From Desulfobulbaceae bacterium UBA2273 (GTDB lineage Bacteria; Desulfobacterota; Desulfobulbia; Desulfobulbales; Desulfurivibrionaceae), in assembly GCA_002347095.1 (NCBI GenBank), contig DDWZ01000028.1, positions 130,163 to 194,162 of the forward strand: DNA of 64,000 nt, written 5' to 3'. How positions within the stretch are numbered: position 1 is the stretch's first letter; every line of letters begins with the position of its first letter. This document shows, in pieces, positions 26,629 through 35,513 of this stretch. The translations under genes were made by a program, and so were the position numbers. The notes under the pieces were generated by a model, which worked only from the letters and a program-made list of their open reading frames with translations, was not told where the DNA came from and did not search any database.

Positions 26629-28251
26629 ATGGAAAAAAGATCCGGAATCATTGTTGATCCTGTGGCCCGCCGGCAATTTTCCGGGACCCTGGTTATCGAT
26701 CAGGGCCGAATTGTTGAAATTCTTCCTGACTCTGCGGTTAAAGGCCCTTGTATCCTGCCGGGCCTGATAGATTCCCATATCCATATCGAAAGCTCCATGC
26801 TGACTCCGGCCGCCTTTGCGGCAAAAGCGGTGTGCCACGGCACGGTGGCGGTGGTGGCCGATCCCCATGAAATCGCTAATGTCCTTGGTGTTGACGGCAT
26901 CGATTTCATGATCGACAGCGGCCGACAGGCGCCGCTCAAGTTTTATTTCGGTGCGCCCTCCTGCGTGCCGGCCACCGGGTTTGAAAATAATGGGGCAACG
27001 CTTGACGCCCTGGCGGTGGAAACGCTGCTCCGGCGGAAGGATATCTTCTTTCTCGCCGAGATGATGAATTTTCCCGGGGTCATCGGCCGGGACCCGGAGG
27101 TCATGGCCAAGCTTGGTGTCGCCGCGAAGATGGGCAAAAGGGTGGACGGCCACGCTCCCGGGTTGCGCGGGGATGCGCTGGCAACTTATGCGCAGGCTGG
27201 GATCTCCACCGATCATGAATCGGGCACTCTGGAAGAGTGCTACGAAAAATTGGCCCTGGGCATGAAAATTCTCCTGCGTCAGGGCTCAAGCGCCCGCAAT
27301 TTCGAGGTGTTGCATCCGCTGATTACCAGCCATTCCGCTCGATGCATGCTCTGCAGCGATGATCTCAAGCCCGCGGATCTGGTCCGCGGCCACATCAATC
27401 TGCTGGTCAAGCAGGCGCTCAGCCTGGGGCATGATCTTTTTGACATCCTGCAATGCGCCTGCGTCAATCCGGTGCGCCATTACCGGCTCGATGTCGGGTT
27501 GCTGCAAAAGGGAGATCCGGCGGACTTCATCGTGGTTGAGGATCTTGCGCGCATGGAGGTCGGCGAGACCTGGATTGCCGGGGAAATGGCAAGTCTTAGA
27601 GGGCAGCCTCTTTTTTCGGCCAAGCCGCCCAGGCCGGTCAATCGCTGTAATGCGGCGCCGATTGCGGCAGGGCAGTTGCAGGTGCGCGCACGGGGTGTGC
27701 GGGTAAAGGTCATTGAGGTGACGGACGGCCAGATTGTCACCGGCTGCGGGTTTCATTCTCTGGCAACGGGCAGCGTGGTTGTCGAAGCGGACCCGGATGC
27801 GGACCTGTTGAAGATCCTGGTCCAGAACCGCTACAGGCCTGCGCCTCCCGCCATCGGCTTTGTCCGGGGCTTTGGCTTGAAGCGCGGGGCCATGGCCTCT
27901 TCCATCGCCCACGACTCCCACAACCTCATCGCCATTGGCAGCAACGATCAGGATCTGGCCCGGGCCGTGAACTTGCTCCGGGAAAGCAGCGGCGGTATCT
28001 GTTTTGTGCAGGGGAAGGAAGAGCGGAGGATGGCCTTGCCGGTGGCGGGCCTCATGGGGCTTGGGAGCTGCGAGGAAATGGCCGGAAACTACAGCGCCAT
28101 TGAGCAACGGGTCAAGGAAAACGGCTGCTTTTTGCAGACTCCCTTCATGACCATGGCCTTTCTGGCCCTGCCCGTAATCCCAGCGCTGAAGATCACCGAT
28201 CTGGGACTTTTTGACGGGGAAAAATTCGCACTGACCGACCTCTTTGTCTGA
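26629..28251 (+). CDS. ade: Adenine deaminase
   Basis: This 540-residue enzyme of the amidohydrolase superfamily converts adenine to hypoxanthine and ammonia for purine salvage. Visible features: the metal site DSHIHIESS, VDGHAPGL, the DHESG strand and CSDDLKPAD with the conserved aspartate, followed by the C-terminal adenine deaminase domain (SIAHDSHNLIAIGSND). Length is slightly under that of E. coli Ade (588). AGGAGAGTT precedes ATG 26629. It is convergent with phoB, with 27 bp between stops. Confidence 0.93.
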   Translation: MEKRSGIIVDPVARRQFSGTLVIDQGRIVEILPDSAVKGPCILPGLIDSHIHIESSMLTPAAFAAKAVCHGTVAVVADPHEIANVLGVDGIDFMIDSGRQAPLKFYFGAPSCVPATGFENNGATLDALAVETLLRRKDIFFLAEMMNFPGVIGRDPEVMAKLGVAAKMGKRVDGHAPGLRGDALATYAQAGISTDHESGTLEECYEKLALGMKILLRQGSSARNFEVLHPLITSHSARCMLCSDDLKPADLVRGHINLLVKQALSLGHDLFDILQCACVNPVRHYRLDVGLLQKGDPADFIVVEDLARMEVGETWIAGEMASLRGQPLFSAKPPRPVNRCNAAPIAAGQLQVRARGVRVKVIEVTDGQIVTGCGFHSLATGSVVVEADPDADLLKILVQNRYRPAPPAIGFVRGFGLKRGAMASSIAHDSHNLIAIGSNDQDLARAVNLLRESSGGICFVQGKEERRMALPVAGLMGLGSCEEMAGNYSAIEQRVKENGCFLQTPFMTMAFLALPVIPALKITDLGLFDGEKFALTDLFV

Positions 28252-28278
28252 GATCCCCGGGAAATCGACGGCCCTGCC

Positions 28279-28980
28279 TTAGCCCTGCATGCGGTAGCCG
28301 ATGCCGCGCACGGTTTCGATGTGCTTGCCCGCCTCGCCCAACTTTTTTCGTAGCCCGAACACCTGCACGTCCACGGCCCGGGGGGTGATGACGTAGTCGT
28401 AGCCCCGGACCCCGTCGATGATCTGCTGGCGGTTGAAGACCCAGCCCGGCCGCCGGGCCAGCAGCTCCAAAATGGAAAATTCCGTCACCGTTAGGGGGAT
28501 GGCTTCCTCCCCCACCAGCACCTCGTAACGGTTGGGGTCGATGGTGATTCCGTGGATGGTGAGCGGTCCGGTCTTCTTGCTTTCGCCCCCTTCCTCGCTC
28601 AATCCCTCCTTGCGGCGCAGGGCCGCCTTGATCCGGGAGACGAGGATCTTGGGGCTGAAGGGCTTGGTGATGTAGTCGTCCGCCCCGAGATCCAGGCCCG
28701 CGGCCATGTCGTTTTCCTCGCTCTTGGCGGTGAGCATGACAATGGGCAGATTCTTGGTCTTGGGATCCTTGCGCACCAGCTTGCAGATCTCGAAGCCGCT
28801 CAAGCCCGGGAGCATGAGGTCCAGCACGATCAGCTCCGGCTTTTCCCGCTTGATGACGTTGAGCGCCTGTTCCCCGTTGTCGGCATAGAGCACATGGAAC
28901 CCGGCCTTGGCCAGGTTGTAGCCCACCAACTGCTGGATATTTTCATCGTCTTCCACGACAAGGATGGTTTCTCTGGCCAT
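28279..28980 (-). CDS. phoB: Phosphate regulon response regulator PhoB
   Basis: A 233-residue OmpR/PhoB-family activator. The receiver carries EDDEN, D54 in LIVLDLMLPG and the lysine in DYITKPFS; the C-terminal winged helix (about 130-230) includes LTVTEFSILELLARRPGWVF and RAVDVQVFGLRKKLG. PhoB binds PHO boxes, and arrays of that kind occur at six promoters here. It closes the pstSCAB-phoU-phoB order. ATG 28980 has GGGAGAA; hairpin element B lies just upstream. No phoR kinase is present in the window. Confidence 0.92.
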   Translation of the reverse strand: MARETILVVEDDENIQQLVGYNLAKAGFHVLYADNGEQALNVIKREKPELIVLDLMLPGLSGFEICKLVRKDPKTKNLPIVMLTAKSEENDMAAGLDLGADDYITKPFSPKILVSRIKAALRRKEGLSEEGGESKKTGPLTIHGITIDPNRYEVLVGEEAIPLTVTEFSILELLARRPGWVFNRQQIIDGVRGYDYVITPRAVDVQVFGLRKKLGEAGKHIETVRGIGYRMQG

Positions 28981-28992
28981 TGCGTTCTCCCT

Positions 28993-29096
28993 AACCGTCC
29001 AGGAGCACCGCATCTGCTTTGTCATCGGCCTGGTTCGCATACCTGGTGTATAGCGAACAGGCCTCTTTCGCGCATCTACGGCACTCCTGAACGGTT
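28993..29096. repeat. Long hairpin repeat element, copy B (phoU-phoB gap)
   Basis: A 104-bp imperfect palindrome with ends AACCGTCCAGGAG and CTCCTGAACGGTT. Relative to copies A and C the arm reads GGAG/CTCC instead of GCAG/CTGC, and the central stem (GTTCGCATAC paired with GTATAGCGAAC) differs in sequence but pairs as well. These paired changes argue that the structure matters. It lies 12 bp before the phoB start. Confidence 0.85.
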
Positions 29097-29181
29097 GCAA
29101 TCCTGGGGCTGCCGGAAGGTTAGGTGCCCCGTATGGAATTTATATATCCCGAGCAGTATGACTGTGACGGTTCCAGTAAGG

Positions 29182-29865
29182 CTATCGGGTTATATGATGG
29201 CGGACAATCTTGCCCTGCGCCATATAAATAATGTCTTCGCAGATATTGGTGCAGTGGTCGGCGATGCGTTCCATGCTTCTGGCCACGCTGATCAGCTTGG
29301 CCAGATAGACCTGCTGGGCCGGGTCGCGCATGATGATCTCCTCCATCTCGGTGCGGATGGCGCCCTTGGCCCGGTCCACCTCGTCGTCCTCCAGACACAC
29401 TCTGTAGGCCAGGTCGGTGTCCTCGCTGACAAAGGCCTCCATGGTATTCTGAAACATCCAGATGGTTTTTGCAAACATGGCGTTGAACATCTCGGGAATC
29501 CGCATGCCGTCGGCGGCAAAGTGGACCGGGTCGATGTCGTGGAGCAGAATGACCTTGTCCGCGATCTTGGCGGCCAGATCGCCGATGCGTTCCAGATCGT
29601 TGTCGATCTTGAGCACGGTGACGATGAAGCGCAGGTCGCCGGCCACGGGTTGGTGCAGGGCCAGGAGGCGCAGACATTCCTCTTCCACGCTGATCTCCAT
29701 GGAGTCGATCTCGCCCTTGTCCGTGGCGATCACCTGCCGCGCCAGGTCGGGATTTTTTCCCCACAACGCCTTGACCGAGTTCTGCATGTTTTCCTGCACC
29801 GCCATGCCGAGGTAGACGATCTGTTTTTTGAGTTTTTCTATTTCTGTTTGAATGTTTTTAGCCAT
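29182..29865 (-). CDS. phoU: Phosphate-specific transport system accessory protein PhoU
   Basis: A 227-residue helical protein with two PhoU three-helix bundles; each has the family metal-binding E/D pattern (DNDLERIGDLAAKIAD and ISVARSMERIADHCTNICED). PhoU represses the Pho regulon when phosphate is plentiful by coupling PstSCAB to the PhoR kinase. It lies between pstB and phoB, with hairpin elements in both gaps. TAAGGAGAAAA before ATG 29865 is a good ribosome site. Confidence 0.95.
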   Translation of the reverse strand: MAKNIQTEIEKLKKQIVYLGMAVQENMQNSVKALWGKNPDLARQVIATDKGEIDSMEISVEEECLRLLALHQPVAGDLRFIVTVLKIDNDLERIGDLAAKIADKVILLHDIDPVHFAADGMRIPEMFNAMFAKTIWMFQNTMEAFVSEDTDLAYRVCLEDDEVDRAKGAIRTEMEEIIMRDPAQQVYLAKLISVARSMERIADHCTNICEDIIYMAQGKIVRHHITR

Positions 29866-30248
29866 GTCTTTTTTTTCTCCTTATTGTGCATAAAACCACC
29901 GCCTTGAGCGGAGGGCACTGAAAGCTTCGAGCGATCCGGCGTGATAGTTATGTCTATTTGTTCATTTTCTTTGCTTGCCCAAAGAAAACGAACCAAAAGA
30001 AAGGGCACCCAGTTACTTGTCCCGCCGGGGGCGGGATTTCCTGCGCTCCTCGATGCTGCCGGGAGTTTGCAAACTCGCTTCGCTCAAACAGTGCAAACTC
30101 CTTTTTCGACAGCCTCTCCGGTGCTCGGCTACGTAACCATGGGGAAAAAGCGGTGTCCCTTTCAGGGACTTCGTTATGCCTCCAGCCCCGCTGGAGAAAA
30201 TTTTATCTCTTAATTTGGTTTGGCTTTTTTCCCATCCCCGTGGCCTTA
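29866..30248. other. Noncoding, repeat-rich part of the pstB-phoU gap
   Basis: No gene with a ribosome site is visible. There is a perfect 9-bp stem, TTTTCTTTG (29965-29973) with CAAAGAAAA (29980-29988), inside a stretch (CCCAAAGAAAACGAACC) that resembles a dispersed proteobacterial repeat. A second stem, GGAGTTTGCA (30062-30071) with TGCAAACTCC (30092-30101), is followed by five T. This looks like decayed repeat DNA inside the pst operon. Confidence 0.55.
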
Positions 30249-30354
30249 GTAAACGTCCAGCAGTGCCGCAGATGCGAGGAAGAGGTCTGCGAAGTGTGCT
30301 ATTGCACATGAGCAGGCCGATGACAAAGCAGATGCGGTGCTGCTGGACGTTTAC
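30249..30354. repeat. Long hairpin repeat element, copy C (after pstB)
   Basis: A 106-bp palindrome with perfect 15-bp terminal inverted repeats (GTAAACGTCCAGCAG). It begins 2 bp after the pstB stop and runs in the opposite orientation to copies A and B. The inner stem GTGTGC-TATT-GCACAT matches copy A. Confidence 0.88.
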
Positions 30355-30356
30355 TC

Positions 30357-31145
30357 TCAGCCGAAGCGGCCGGTAATGTAATCCTCGGTTTCCTTCTTTT
30401 CCGGCATGGTGAACAGGGTCTGGGTCGGTCCGTATTCGATCAACTCGCCGAGGTACATGTACGCCGTGTAGTCGGAGATGCGCGCCGCCTGCTGCATGTT
30501 GTGGGTGACGATGATGATGGTGTATTCCCCCCGCAGCTCGCGGATGAGATCCTCTATCCGGGAGGTGGAGCGCGGGTCCAGGGCCGAGCAGGGCTCGTCC
30601 ATGAGGATGATCTCCGGGCTCACGGCAATGGCCCTGGCGATGCAAAGCCGCTGCATCTGGCCGCCGGAAAGGCCCATGGCCGACTGGTGCAGCCGGTCCT
30701 TGACCTCGTCCCAGAGGGCGGCCCGTTTCAAACATTTTTCCGCAGCCTCGTCGAGCACGGTTTTGTCCTGGATGCCCGCGATCCGCAGCCCATAGACGAT
30801 GTTTTCGTAGATGGATTTTGGAAACGGGTTCCATTTCTGGAAGACCATGCCGACCTTGCGCCGCAGCTCGATCACGTCCAGGGCCGGATCGTTGATGTTT
30901 TCCCCGTTGATTGTGATGGCCCCCTCGATCCGCAGTCCGTCGACCAGATCGTTCATCCGGTTGATGCAGCGGATCAGGGTGGATTTGCCGCAGCCCGAGG
31001 GGCCGATCAGGGCGGTGACCTGATGGCCCGGAATCCCAAAGGTCAGATCCTTGAGCGCCTGGCTCGCCCCGTAGTAGAGGTTCAGATTTTCGACCTCGAC
31101 CTGCGGGTTGTCGATACGGATTATGGCGGTGTCTGTGGTTGACAT
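30357..31145 (-). CDS. pstB: Phosphate ABC transporter ATP-binding protein PstB
   Basis: The 262-residue ATPase of the high-affinity phosphate transporter. Walker A GPSGCGKS, signature LSGGQMQR and Walker [12 protein letters not shown] are intact, with the PstB-typical [23 protein letters not shown] region after the Q loop. It powers PstC/PstA. It follows pstA after a 248-bp gap that holds a GC-rich repeat; AGGAGAGAAC precedes ATG 31145. Confidence 0.96.
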   Translation of the reverse strand: MSTTDTAIIRIDNPQVEVENLNLYYGASQALKDLTFGIPGHQVTALIGPSGCGKSTLIRCINRMNDLVDGLRIEGAITINGENINDPALDVIELRRKVGMVFQKWNPFPKSIYENIVYGLRIAGIQDKTVLDEAAEKCLKRAALWDEVKDRLHQSAMGLSGGQMQRLCIARAIAVSPEIILMDEPCSALDPRSTSRIEDLIRELRGEYTIIIVTHNMQQAARISDYTAYMYLGELIEYGPTQTLFTMPEKKETEDYITGRFG

Positions 31146-31197
31146 GTTCTCTCCTCATTAGAGCCTCTTGCACAATTGAAAAAGGCGCTCATATTTA

Positions 31198-31312
31198 CTC
31201 CCCTCGCCCGCGTGCGGGAGAGGGGTCGGGGGAGAGGGCAAATGCAACCTGCTGGGTTGACATCTGTTTCCCCCTCTCCCTAACCCTCCCCCCGAGGGGG
31301 GAGGGGACTTTT
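31198..31312. repeat. GC-rich palindromic repeat in the pstA-pstB gap
   Basis: Two arms, CTCCCCTCGCCC...GGGGGAGAGGG and CCCTCTCCCTAACC...GAGGGGGGAGGGGAC, pair with each other and each also folds on itself. On the + strand the last hairpin is followed by six T. This is the dispersed CCCTCTCCC-type repeat; a related copy lies at 60252-60362. Confidence 0.75.
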
Positions 31313-31393
31313 TTGCTTTATGCGAGCGGCTCCGTTAGTAACTGATTACGGGCCCGGGCAATTTGGTATCGTGCCCACCCATATCTGTAGCTC

Positions 31394-32986
31394 CTACACA
31401 TCGACCACGGAATGGCGTTGTCGCATCTTGTTGCGCAGATAGATGGCCGTGCTGGTCATGGCCAGCACGATCAGGATCAGCAGCAGGGTGGTGACATAGA
31501 CCATGGGCTTGGCCGCCTCCACGTTGGGTGACTGAAAGCCGATGTCGTAGATATGAAACCCCAGGTGCATGAATTTCCGGTCCAGGTGCAGGAAGGGGAA
31601 GACCCCGTCCAGGGGCAGGGCCGGGGCCAGCTTGACCACGCCGGTGATCATCAGCGGGGCCACCTCACCCGCGGCTCGGGCCATGGCCAGGATGAAGCCG
31701 GTGAGGATGCCGGGCGAGGCCATGGGCAGCAGGATCCGGGTCAGGGTCTGGAGCTTGGTGGCGGCCAGGGCCTGGGAGCCTTCCCGGATGCCGGGCGGGA
31801 TCGAGCCCAACGCCTCTTCCGTGGCCACGATCACCACCGGCACGGTGAGCAGCCCCAAGGTAAGGCTGGTCCAGAGGATGCCGCCAGTGCCGAAGGTCGG
31901 GGTGGGCAACCGTTCCGGGAAAAACAACTGGTCGATGCCGCCACCGATCCCGTAGACGAAAAAGCCCAGGCCGAAGATGCCGTAGACGATGGAGGGGATG
32001 CCGGCCAGGTTGTTGACCGCGATGCGGACCATCTTCACCAGCCAGCCGTCCTTGGCGTATTCGCGCAGATAGATGCCCGCCAGCACCCCCAGCGGGAAGG
32101 AGAGGATGGACATGAGAAAGATCAGCATGACGGTGCCGAAGATGGCTGGGAACAGTCCGCCCTCGGTGTTTGATTCCCGAGGCTCGTCAAAAAACAGTTC
32201 CCGCAGCCGCTCCAGGTAATAGGCGCACTTGGCGAAAAACGACATATTGTTCGGCTGATAGGCGCGGACGATGTTGGGCAGGGCTATGGCCTTGGGCTGG
32301 CCATTGGCATCGGTGAAGATCGCCTGATTGGTGGCCAGGGCCGCGGATTTTTCCCCGAGGATGGAAACCAGCGCCTCGAACTCGGTTTTGAGCCCCTGCT
32401 TCTCCCCTTGCATGGCGGCGAGGGCCGGGGTGTTCTCTTCCTTGTTGTAGCGGGCCTTGGCCAGGTGGTGATCGATCAGCTCCACCCGCCGGTTGAGGTT
32501 GGCGATCTTCTTGCCCAAAAGATGCACCTCAACTTTCCGGTCTTCCAGGGCACCAATGGTCTGGGCCAGACTGTTGGAGCCGGAGACGGGCGGCGCGATT
32601 CCCTTGACCTCGAATTCGCTTAAATATCCGTAGAAATTGCCGTATTCTTGGCGCTCAAGCACATGGACATCTTTCGGGTAGGTGAGACTGGTGATCTCCG
32701 AGGCGTCCACCCATTTGAAGTCAAGTCCATAGAGATCCCGGTTGCCGATCTTAAATTGGAGCCGCTTCTTTTCGTTGTGAGGGATGGTTTCTTCCTGGAC
32801 AATCTCCCCAAGCAGGGACCGGCCATCCTGCAGGGTCGCCAGGGCGACCTTTTTCGGCCAGAATACCGCGAGGCCATTGGCCAGCACGACATAGAAGAGA
32901 AGCAGGGTCAGAAAGAGGATCAGGGACAGGGCCAGGCCCGTGGCCCAGACGAATGGCTCTCCCTGCCGCCAGAATTTTTTGGTCAT
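31394..32986 (-). CDS. pstA: Phosphate ABC transporter permease PstA, long form
   Basis: A 530-residue permease. One N-terminal membrane segment (about 13-35) is followed by a periplasmic region of about 220 residues with a coiled coil (GALEDRKVEVHLLGKKIANL onward), then the six-segment PstA core with GEVAPLMITG and the EAA loop EALGSIPPGIREGSQALGA-type motif. E. coli PstA has about 296 residues, so the extra domain is a notable addition, shared with long forms in some gamma- and deltaproteobacteria. ATG 32986 follows GGAG; the longer in-frame start runs into a repeat. Confidence 0.92.
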   Translation of the reverse strand: MTKKFWRQGEPFVWATGLALSLILFLTLLLFYVVLANGLAVFWPKKVALATLQDGRSLLGEIVQEETIPHNEKKRLQFKIGNRDLYGLDFKWVDASEITSLTYPKDVHVLERQEYGNFYGYLSEFEVKGIAPPVSGSNSLAQTIGALEDRKVEVHLLGKKIANLNRRVELIDHHLAKARYNKEENTPALAAMQGEKQGLKTEFEALVSILGEKSAALATNQAIFTDANGQPKAIALPNIVRAYQPNNMSFFAKCAYYLERLRELFFDEPRESNTEGGLFPAIFGTVMLIFLMSILSFPLGVLAGIYLREYAKDGWLVKMVRIAVNNLAGIPSIVYGIFGLGFFVYGIGGGIDQLFFPERLPTPTFGTGGILWTSLTLGLLTVPVVIVATEEALGSIPPGIREGSQALAATKLQTLTRILLPMASPGILTGFILAMARAAGEVAPLMITGVVKLAPALPLDGVFPFLHLDRKFMHLGFHIYDIGFQSPNVEAAKPMVYVTTLLLILIVLAMTSTAIYLRNKMRQRHSVVDV

Positions 32987-33051
32987 GGTGTTTTCTCCGA
33001 ACTTATAGGACGTTGCCACGAAATCTACGAAAGAACTTGCTTCGAGCAGGT

Positions 33052-33126
33052 GCTTCGACAGGCTCAGCACGAACGGAATATCAATGCATTAAGATAATGT
33101 CCGTTCACCCTGAGCCTGTCGAAGGG
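33052..33126. repeat. REP-type inverted repeat in the pstC-pstA gap
   Basis: GCTTCGACAGGCTCAG (33052-33067) with its arm to 33076 is the inverse of CTGAGCCTGTCGAAGGGC (33110-33126); the arms flank a 24-bp centre. This is the widespread CTTCGACAGGCTCAG repeat. A second copy lies at 61412-61484. Confidence 0.85.
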
Positions 33127-33149
33127 CTGCTGTTGCGCCTCCATCCTCT

Positions 33150-35372
33150 TTAATACCGCCCATATTTCTTCCGCAATCGCTCGCGGACCAGCTCCGCTCC
33201 GGTGTTCACCACAAAGGTCAGGGCGAAGAGCATGGAGGCGCAGAGGAAGAGCACCCGGTACAGGGTGCCGCCCATGGGCGCCTCGGGAATCTCCACGGCG
33301 ATGTTGGCCGACAGGGTCCGCATGCCGTTGAAGATGGACCAGTCGAGGATGGGGGTGTTGCCGGTGGCCATGAGCACGATCATGGTTTCCCCCACTGCCC
33401 GGCCAAAGCCGATCATGATCGCGGCAAAGATGCCGGGGCTGGCCGAGGGCAGCACCACCCGCCAGATCGTCTGCCAGCGGCTGGCGCCCAAGGCCAGGGA
33501 TGCTGCGGTCAGGCTGGGCGGAATGTTGGAGATGGCGTCCTCGGTGATGGAAAAGATGATGGGGATCACCGCGATGCCAAGACCAAAGGCGATGATGATG
33601 CAGTTGCGCTGGTCATAGCGCAACCCCAGGTCGTTGTAGAGCCATTGTTTGAAGTTGCCTCCAAAGAGCATGTGCTCAACAGTGGGGGCGATTCCCATGG
33701 CCAGGGCTCCGGCCAGGAGGATGACCGGCACCAGCAGCAGAAATTCATGGCCGTTGCAGAAGTTTTGCAGGGTGGGCGTTTTGTAGAAGGGCTTGAGGAT
33801 AGCCATGATCGTCACGAAGATCAGCGGCAGGAACAGCACCCCCAGGATCACCCCGAGAATGGCTTTTTCCACGATGGGCGCCAGCCAGAGGGCGATGAGA
33901 AAGCCGATGACCACCGAGGGGATCGAGGCCATGATCTCCACCACCGGTTTGACCGTCTTTTTAAAGGTGGCGGTGCTGAACTGGCTGGTGTAGACCGCGC
34001 CGAAGATGGCCAGCGGCACGGCAAAGATCATGGCGTACAGGGTGCCCTTGATGGTGCCGAAGAGCAGCGGCACCAGGCTGAACTTCGGTTCGAAATCATC
34101 GGAGGCGGACGAGGACTGCCAAACATACTCCGGTTTGTCGTAGCTTTCGTACCAGACCTTGCCGAACAGGGTTTTGAGGCTAATTTCCGGGTGGGGTGCA
34201 TCGACCCTCCAGACGGTAAGATTGTTGCGCGAATCAAGGCCGATCAGGCCGTTGCCCTGGCCGGAGATGCCCGCCATGGTCAAGGAGGGTTCAAGGTCCA
34301 GCAGATGTTTTTCGCTGGTCATATGGTCGAGATGGGTTTTGCCGTCTGCACCTAAGCTGACCAGGGATTTGGAGCGGCGGGAGGGGATGATGCGCTCCAC
34401 TGCGGTCTGATGGCTGGTCAGGGTGTGGGTTTTGCGTAGCCGCTGTACCCGGTCGTTGCCTTCCCCGCTCCAGATCTGGCTCCAGGTGACAAGACCGCCA
34501 TCGGCGTCGCCCACTGCCACGGAGATATCGCCGAAAACCATGGCCAGGGCGGTGACAGGCTTGTCTCCTGATACGGCCACCACATTGTCGGTGCGCTCGG
34601 CACGCTCGTTTTCCCTCAGATCCCAGCGCAACAGGCTGCCGGTATCGGTGCCGGCGAACAGGGCATAGCCGTTCTCATCCAGGGTGAAGGCGGTGATTGC
34701 CCCCGGCAGCTCTTCGTTGAGCAGAAAAGAAAAAGTCTCTTTCTTCTCCTCGCCCAAAATATTGGTGGTGACGACCGCATGATCTATCTGGAACCGGTTG
34801 TCGGCAAGGAGCGCCACCTGGGTCAGCCGGTCTTCATGGCTGCGGACCATCATGCTCTTGATCGGGGCCGGATAGCGTTGGGCGGGGTATTCGCCCATCC
34901 GGGTGATCTCCGGCTGGACGGTCCGTTGGCCGAATTCGTCATAGAGCAGCCGGAAATCCACCTGGGCGACGGTGACGCTGTTGTCGTTCCACAGAAGGGT
35001 AAAGACGTTGTTCTTGTTGCTCTCGACGGACTGGACCTTGGCCTTCCGGTCCGAGGCGGGTGCGGTGAAAAAGGTCTTGCCGGAGGCGAGATTGTAAAAG
35101 GAAAAGAGGCCAGTATTGTTCAGGGTAAAGCCCACCTCCTGGGTGTCATCCATGCCCACGGCAAGAACAGGGGGTTGCCCGGAGGCAACGGCCACGCGGT
35201 GGATGACCTCGGCGCTGGCCGGCTGAAACAGCGGCAGGGTCACGCGGACGATGAGCACCAGGATGGCGATGACGCTGGCGATGACCAGCAGGCCGCCCAC
35301 GGTGATGGCTCGAGTGGCGAACCGATCTTGGCGGCGGACCTTTTTGATGAATTGCTTGTCGAGTTTCTGCAT
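33150..35372 (-). CDS. pstC: Phosphate ABC transporter permease PstC, long form
   Basis: A 740-residue permease. A first membrane segment (about 25-48) is followed by a periplasmic region of about 370 residues rich in beta strands and reminiscent of a beta-propeller (repeated VTALAMVFGD.. and GISGQGNGLIGLDS strands). The PstC core follows, with ASIPSVVIGFLIALW, GASRWQTIWRVVLPSASPG and GRAVGETMIVLMATGN. E. coli PstC has about 319 residues; long PstC forms are known in Vibrio and Shewanella. ATG 35372 has GGAAC upstream; a start at 35405 lacks a ribosome site. Confidence 0.92.
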   Translation of the reverse strand: MQKLDKQFIKKVRRQDRFATRAITVGGLLVIASVIAILVLIVRVTLPLFQPASAEVIHRVAVASGQPPVLAVGMDDTQEVGFTLNNTGLFSFYNLASGKTFFTAPASDRKAKVQSVESNKNNVFTLLWNDNSVTVAQVDFRLLYDEFGQRTVQPEITRMGEYPAQRYPAPIKSMMVRSHEDRLTQVALLADNRFQIDHAVVTTNILGEEKKETFSFLLNEELPGAITAFTLDENGYALFAGTDTGSLLRWDLRENERAERTDNVVAVSGDKPVTALAMVFGDISVAVGDADGGLVTWSQIWSGEGNDRVQRLRKTHTLTSHQTAVERIIPSRRSKSLVSLGADGKTHLDHMTSEKHLLDLEPSLTMAGISGQGNGLIGLDSRNNLTVWRVDAPHPEISLKTLFGKVWYESYDKPEYVWQSSSASDDFEPKFSLVPLLFGTIKGTLYAMIFAVPLAIFGAVYTSQFSTATFKKTVKPVVEIMASIPSVVIGFLIALWLAPIVEKAILGVILGVLFLPLIFVTIMAILKPFYKTPTLQNFCNGHEFLLLVPVILLAGALAMGIAPTVEHMLFGGNFKQWLYNDLGLRYDQRNCIIIAFGLGIAVIPIIFSITEDAISNIPPSLTAASLALGASRWQTIWRVVLPSASPGIFAAIMIGFGRAVGETMIVLMATGNTPILDWSIFNGMRTLSANIAVEIPEAPMGGTLYRVLFLCASMLFALTFVVNTGAELVRERLRKKYGRY

Positions 35373-35513
35373 GGTGTTCCTTGGCTGTTCTGAATCCTGC
35401 TGCATAGTACGGGGCTTCTACCGGAGAAGCCCCCGGGAAGGCCTGCCGGGAGGGGGCGTTGGCCTTCCCGGGGGCCGGGAGGTGAACTCATGTCCGGCCT
35501 GGGCCGGGGAGGG

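Noticed and set aside
29941..30311. Open frames of 90-117 codons in the pstB-phoU gap
   Set aside because: They cross hairpins and repeat DNA and look like no protein.
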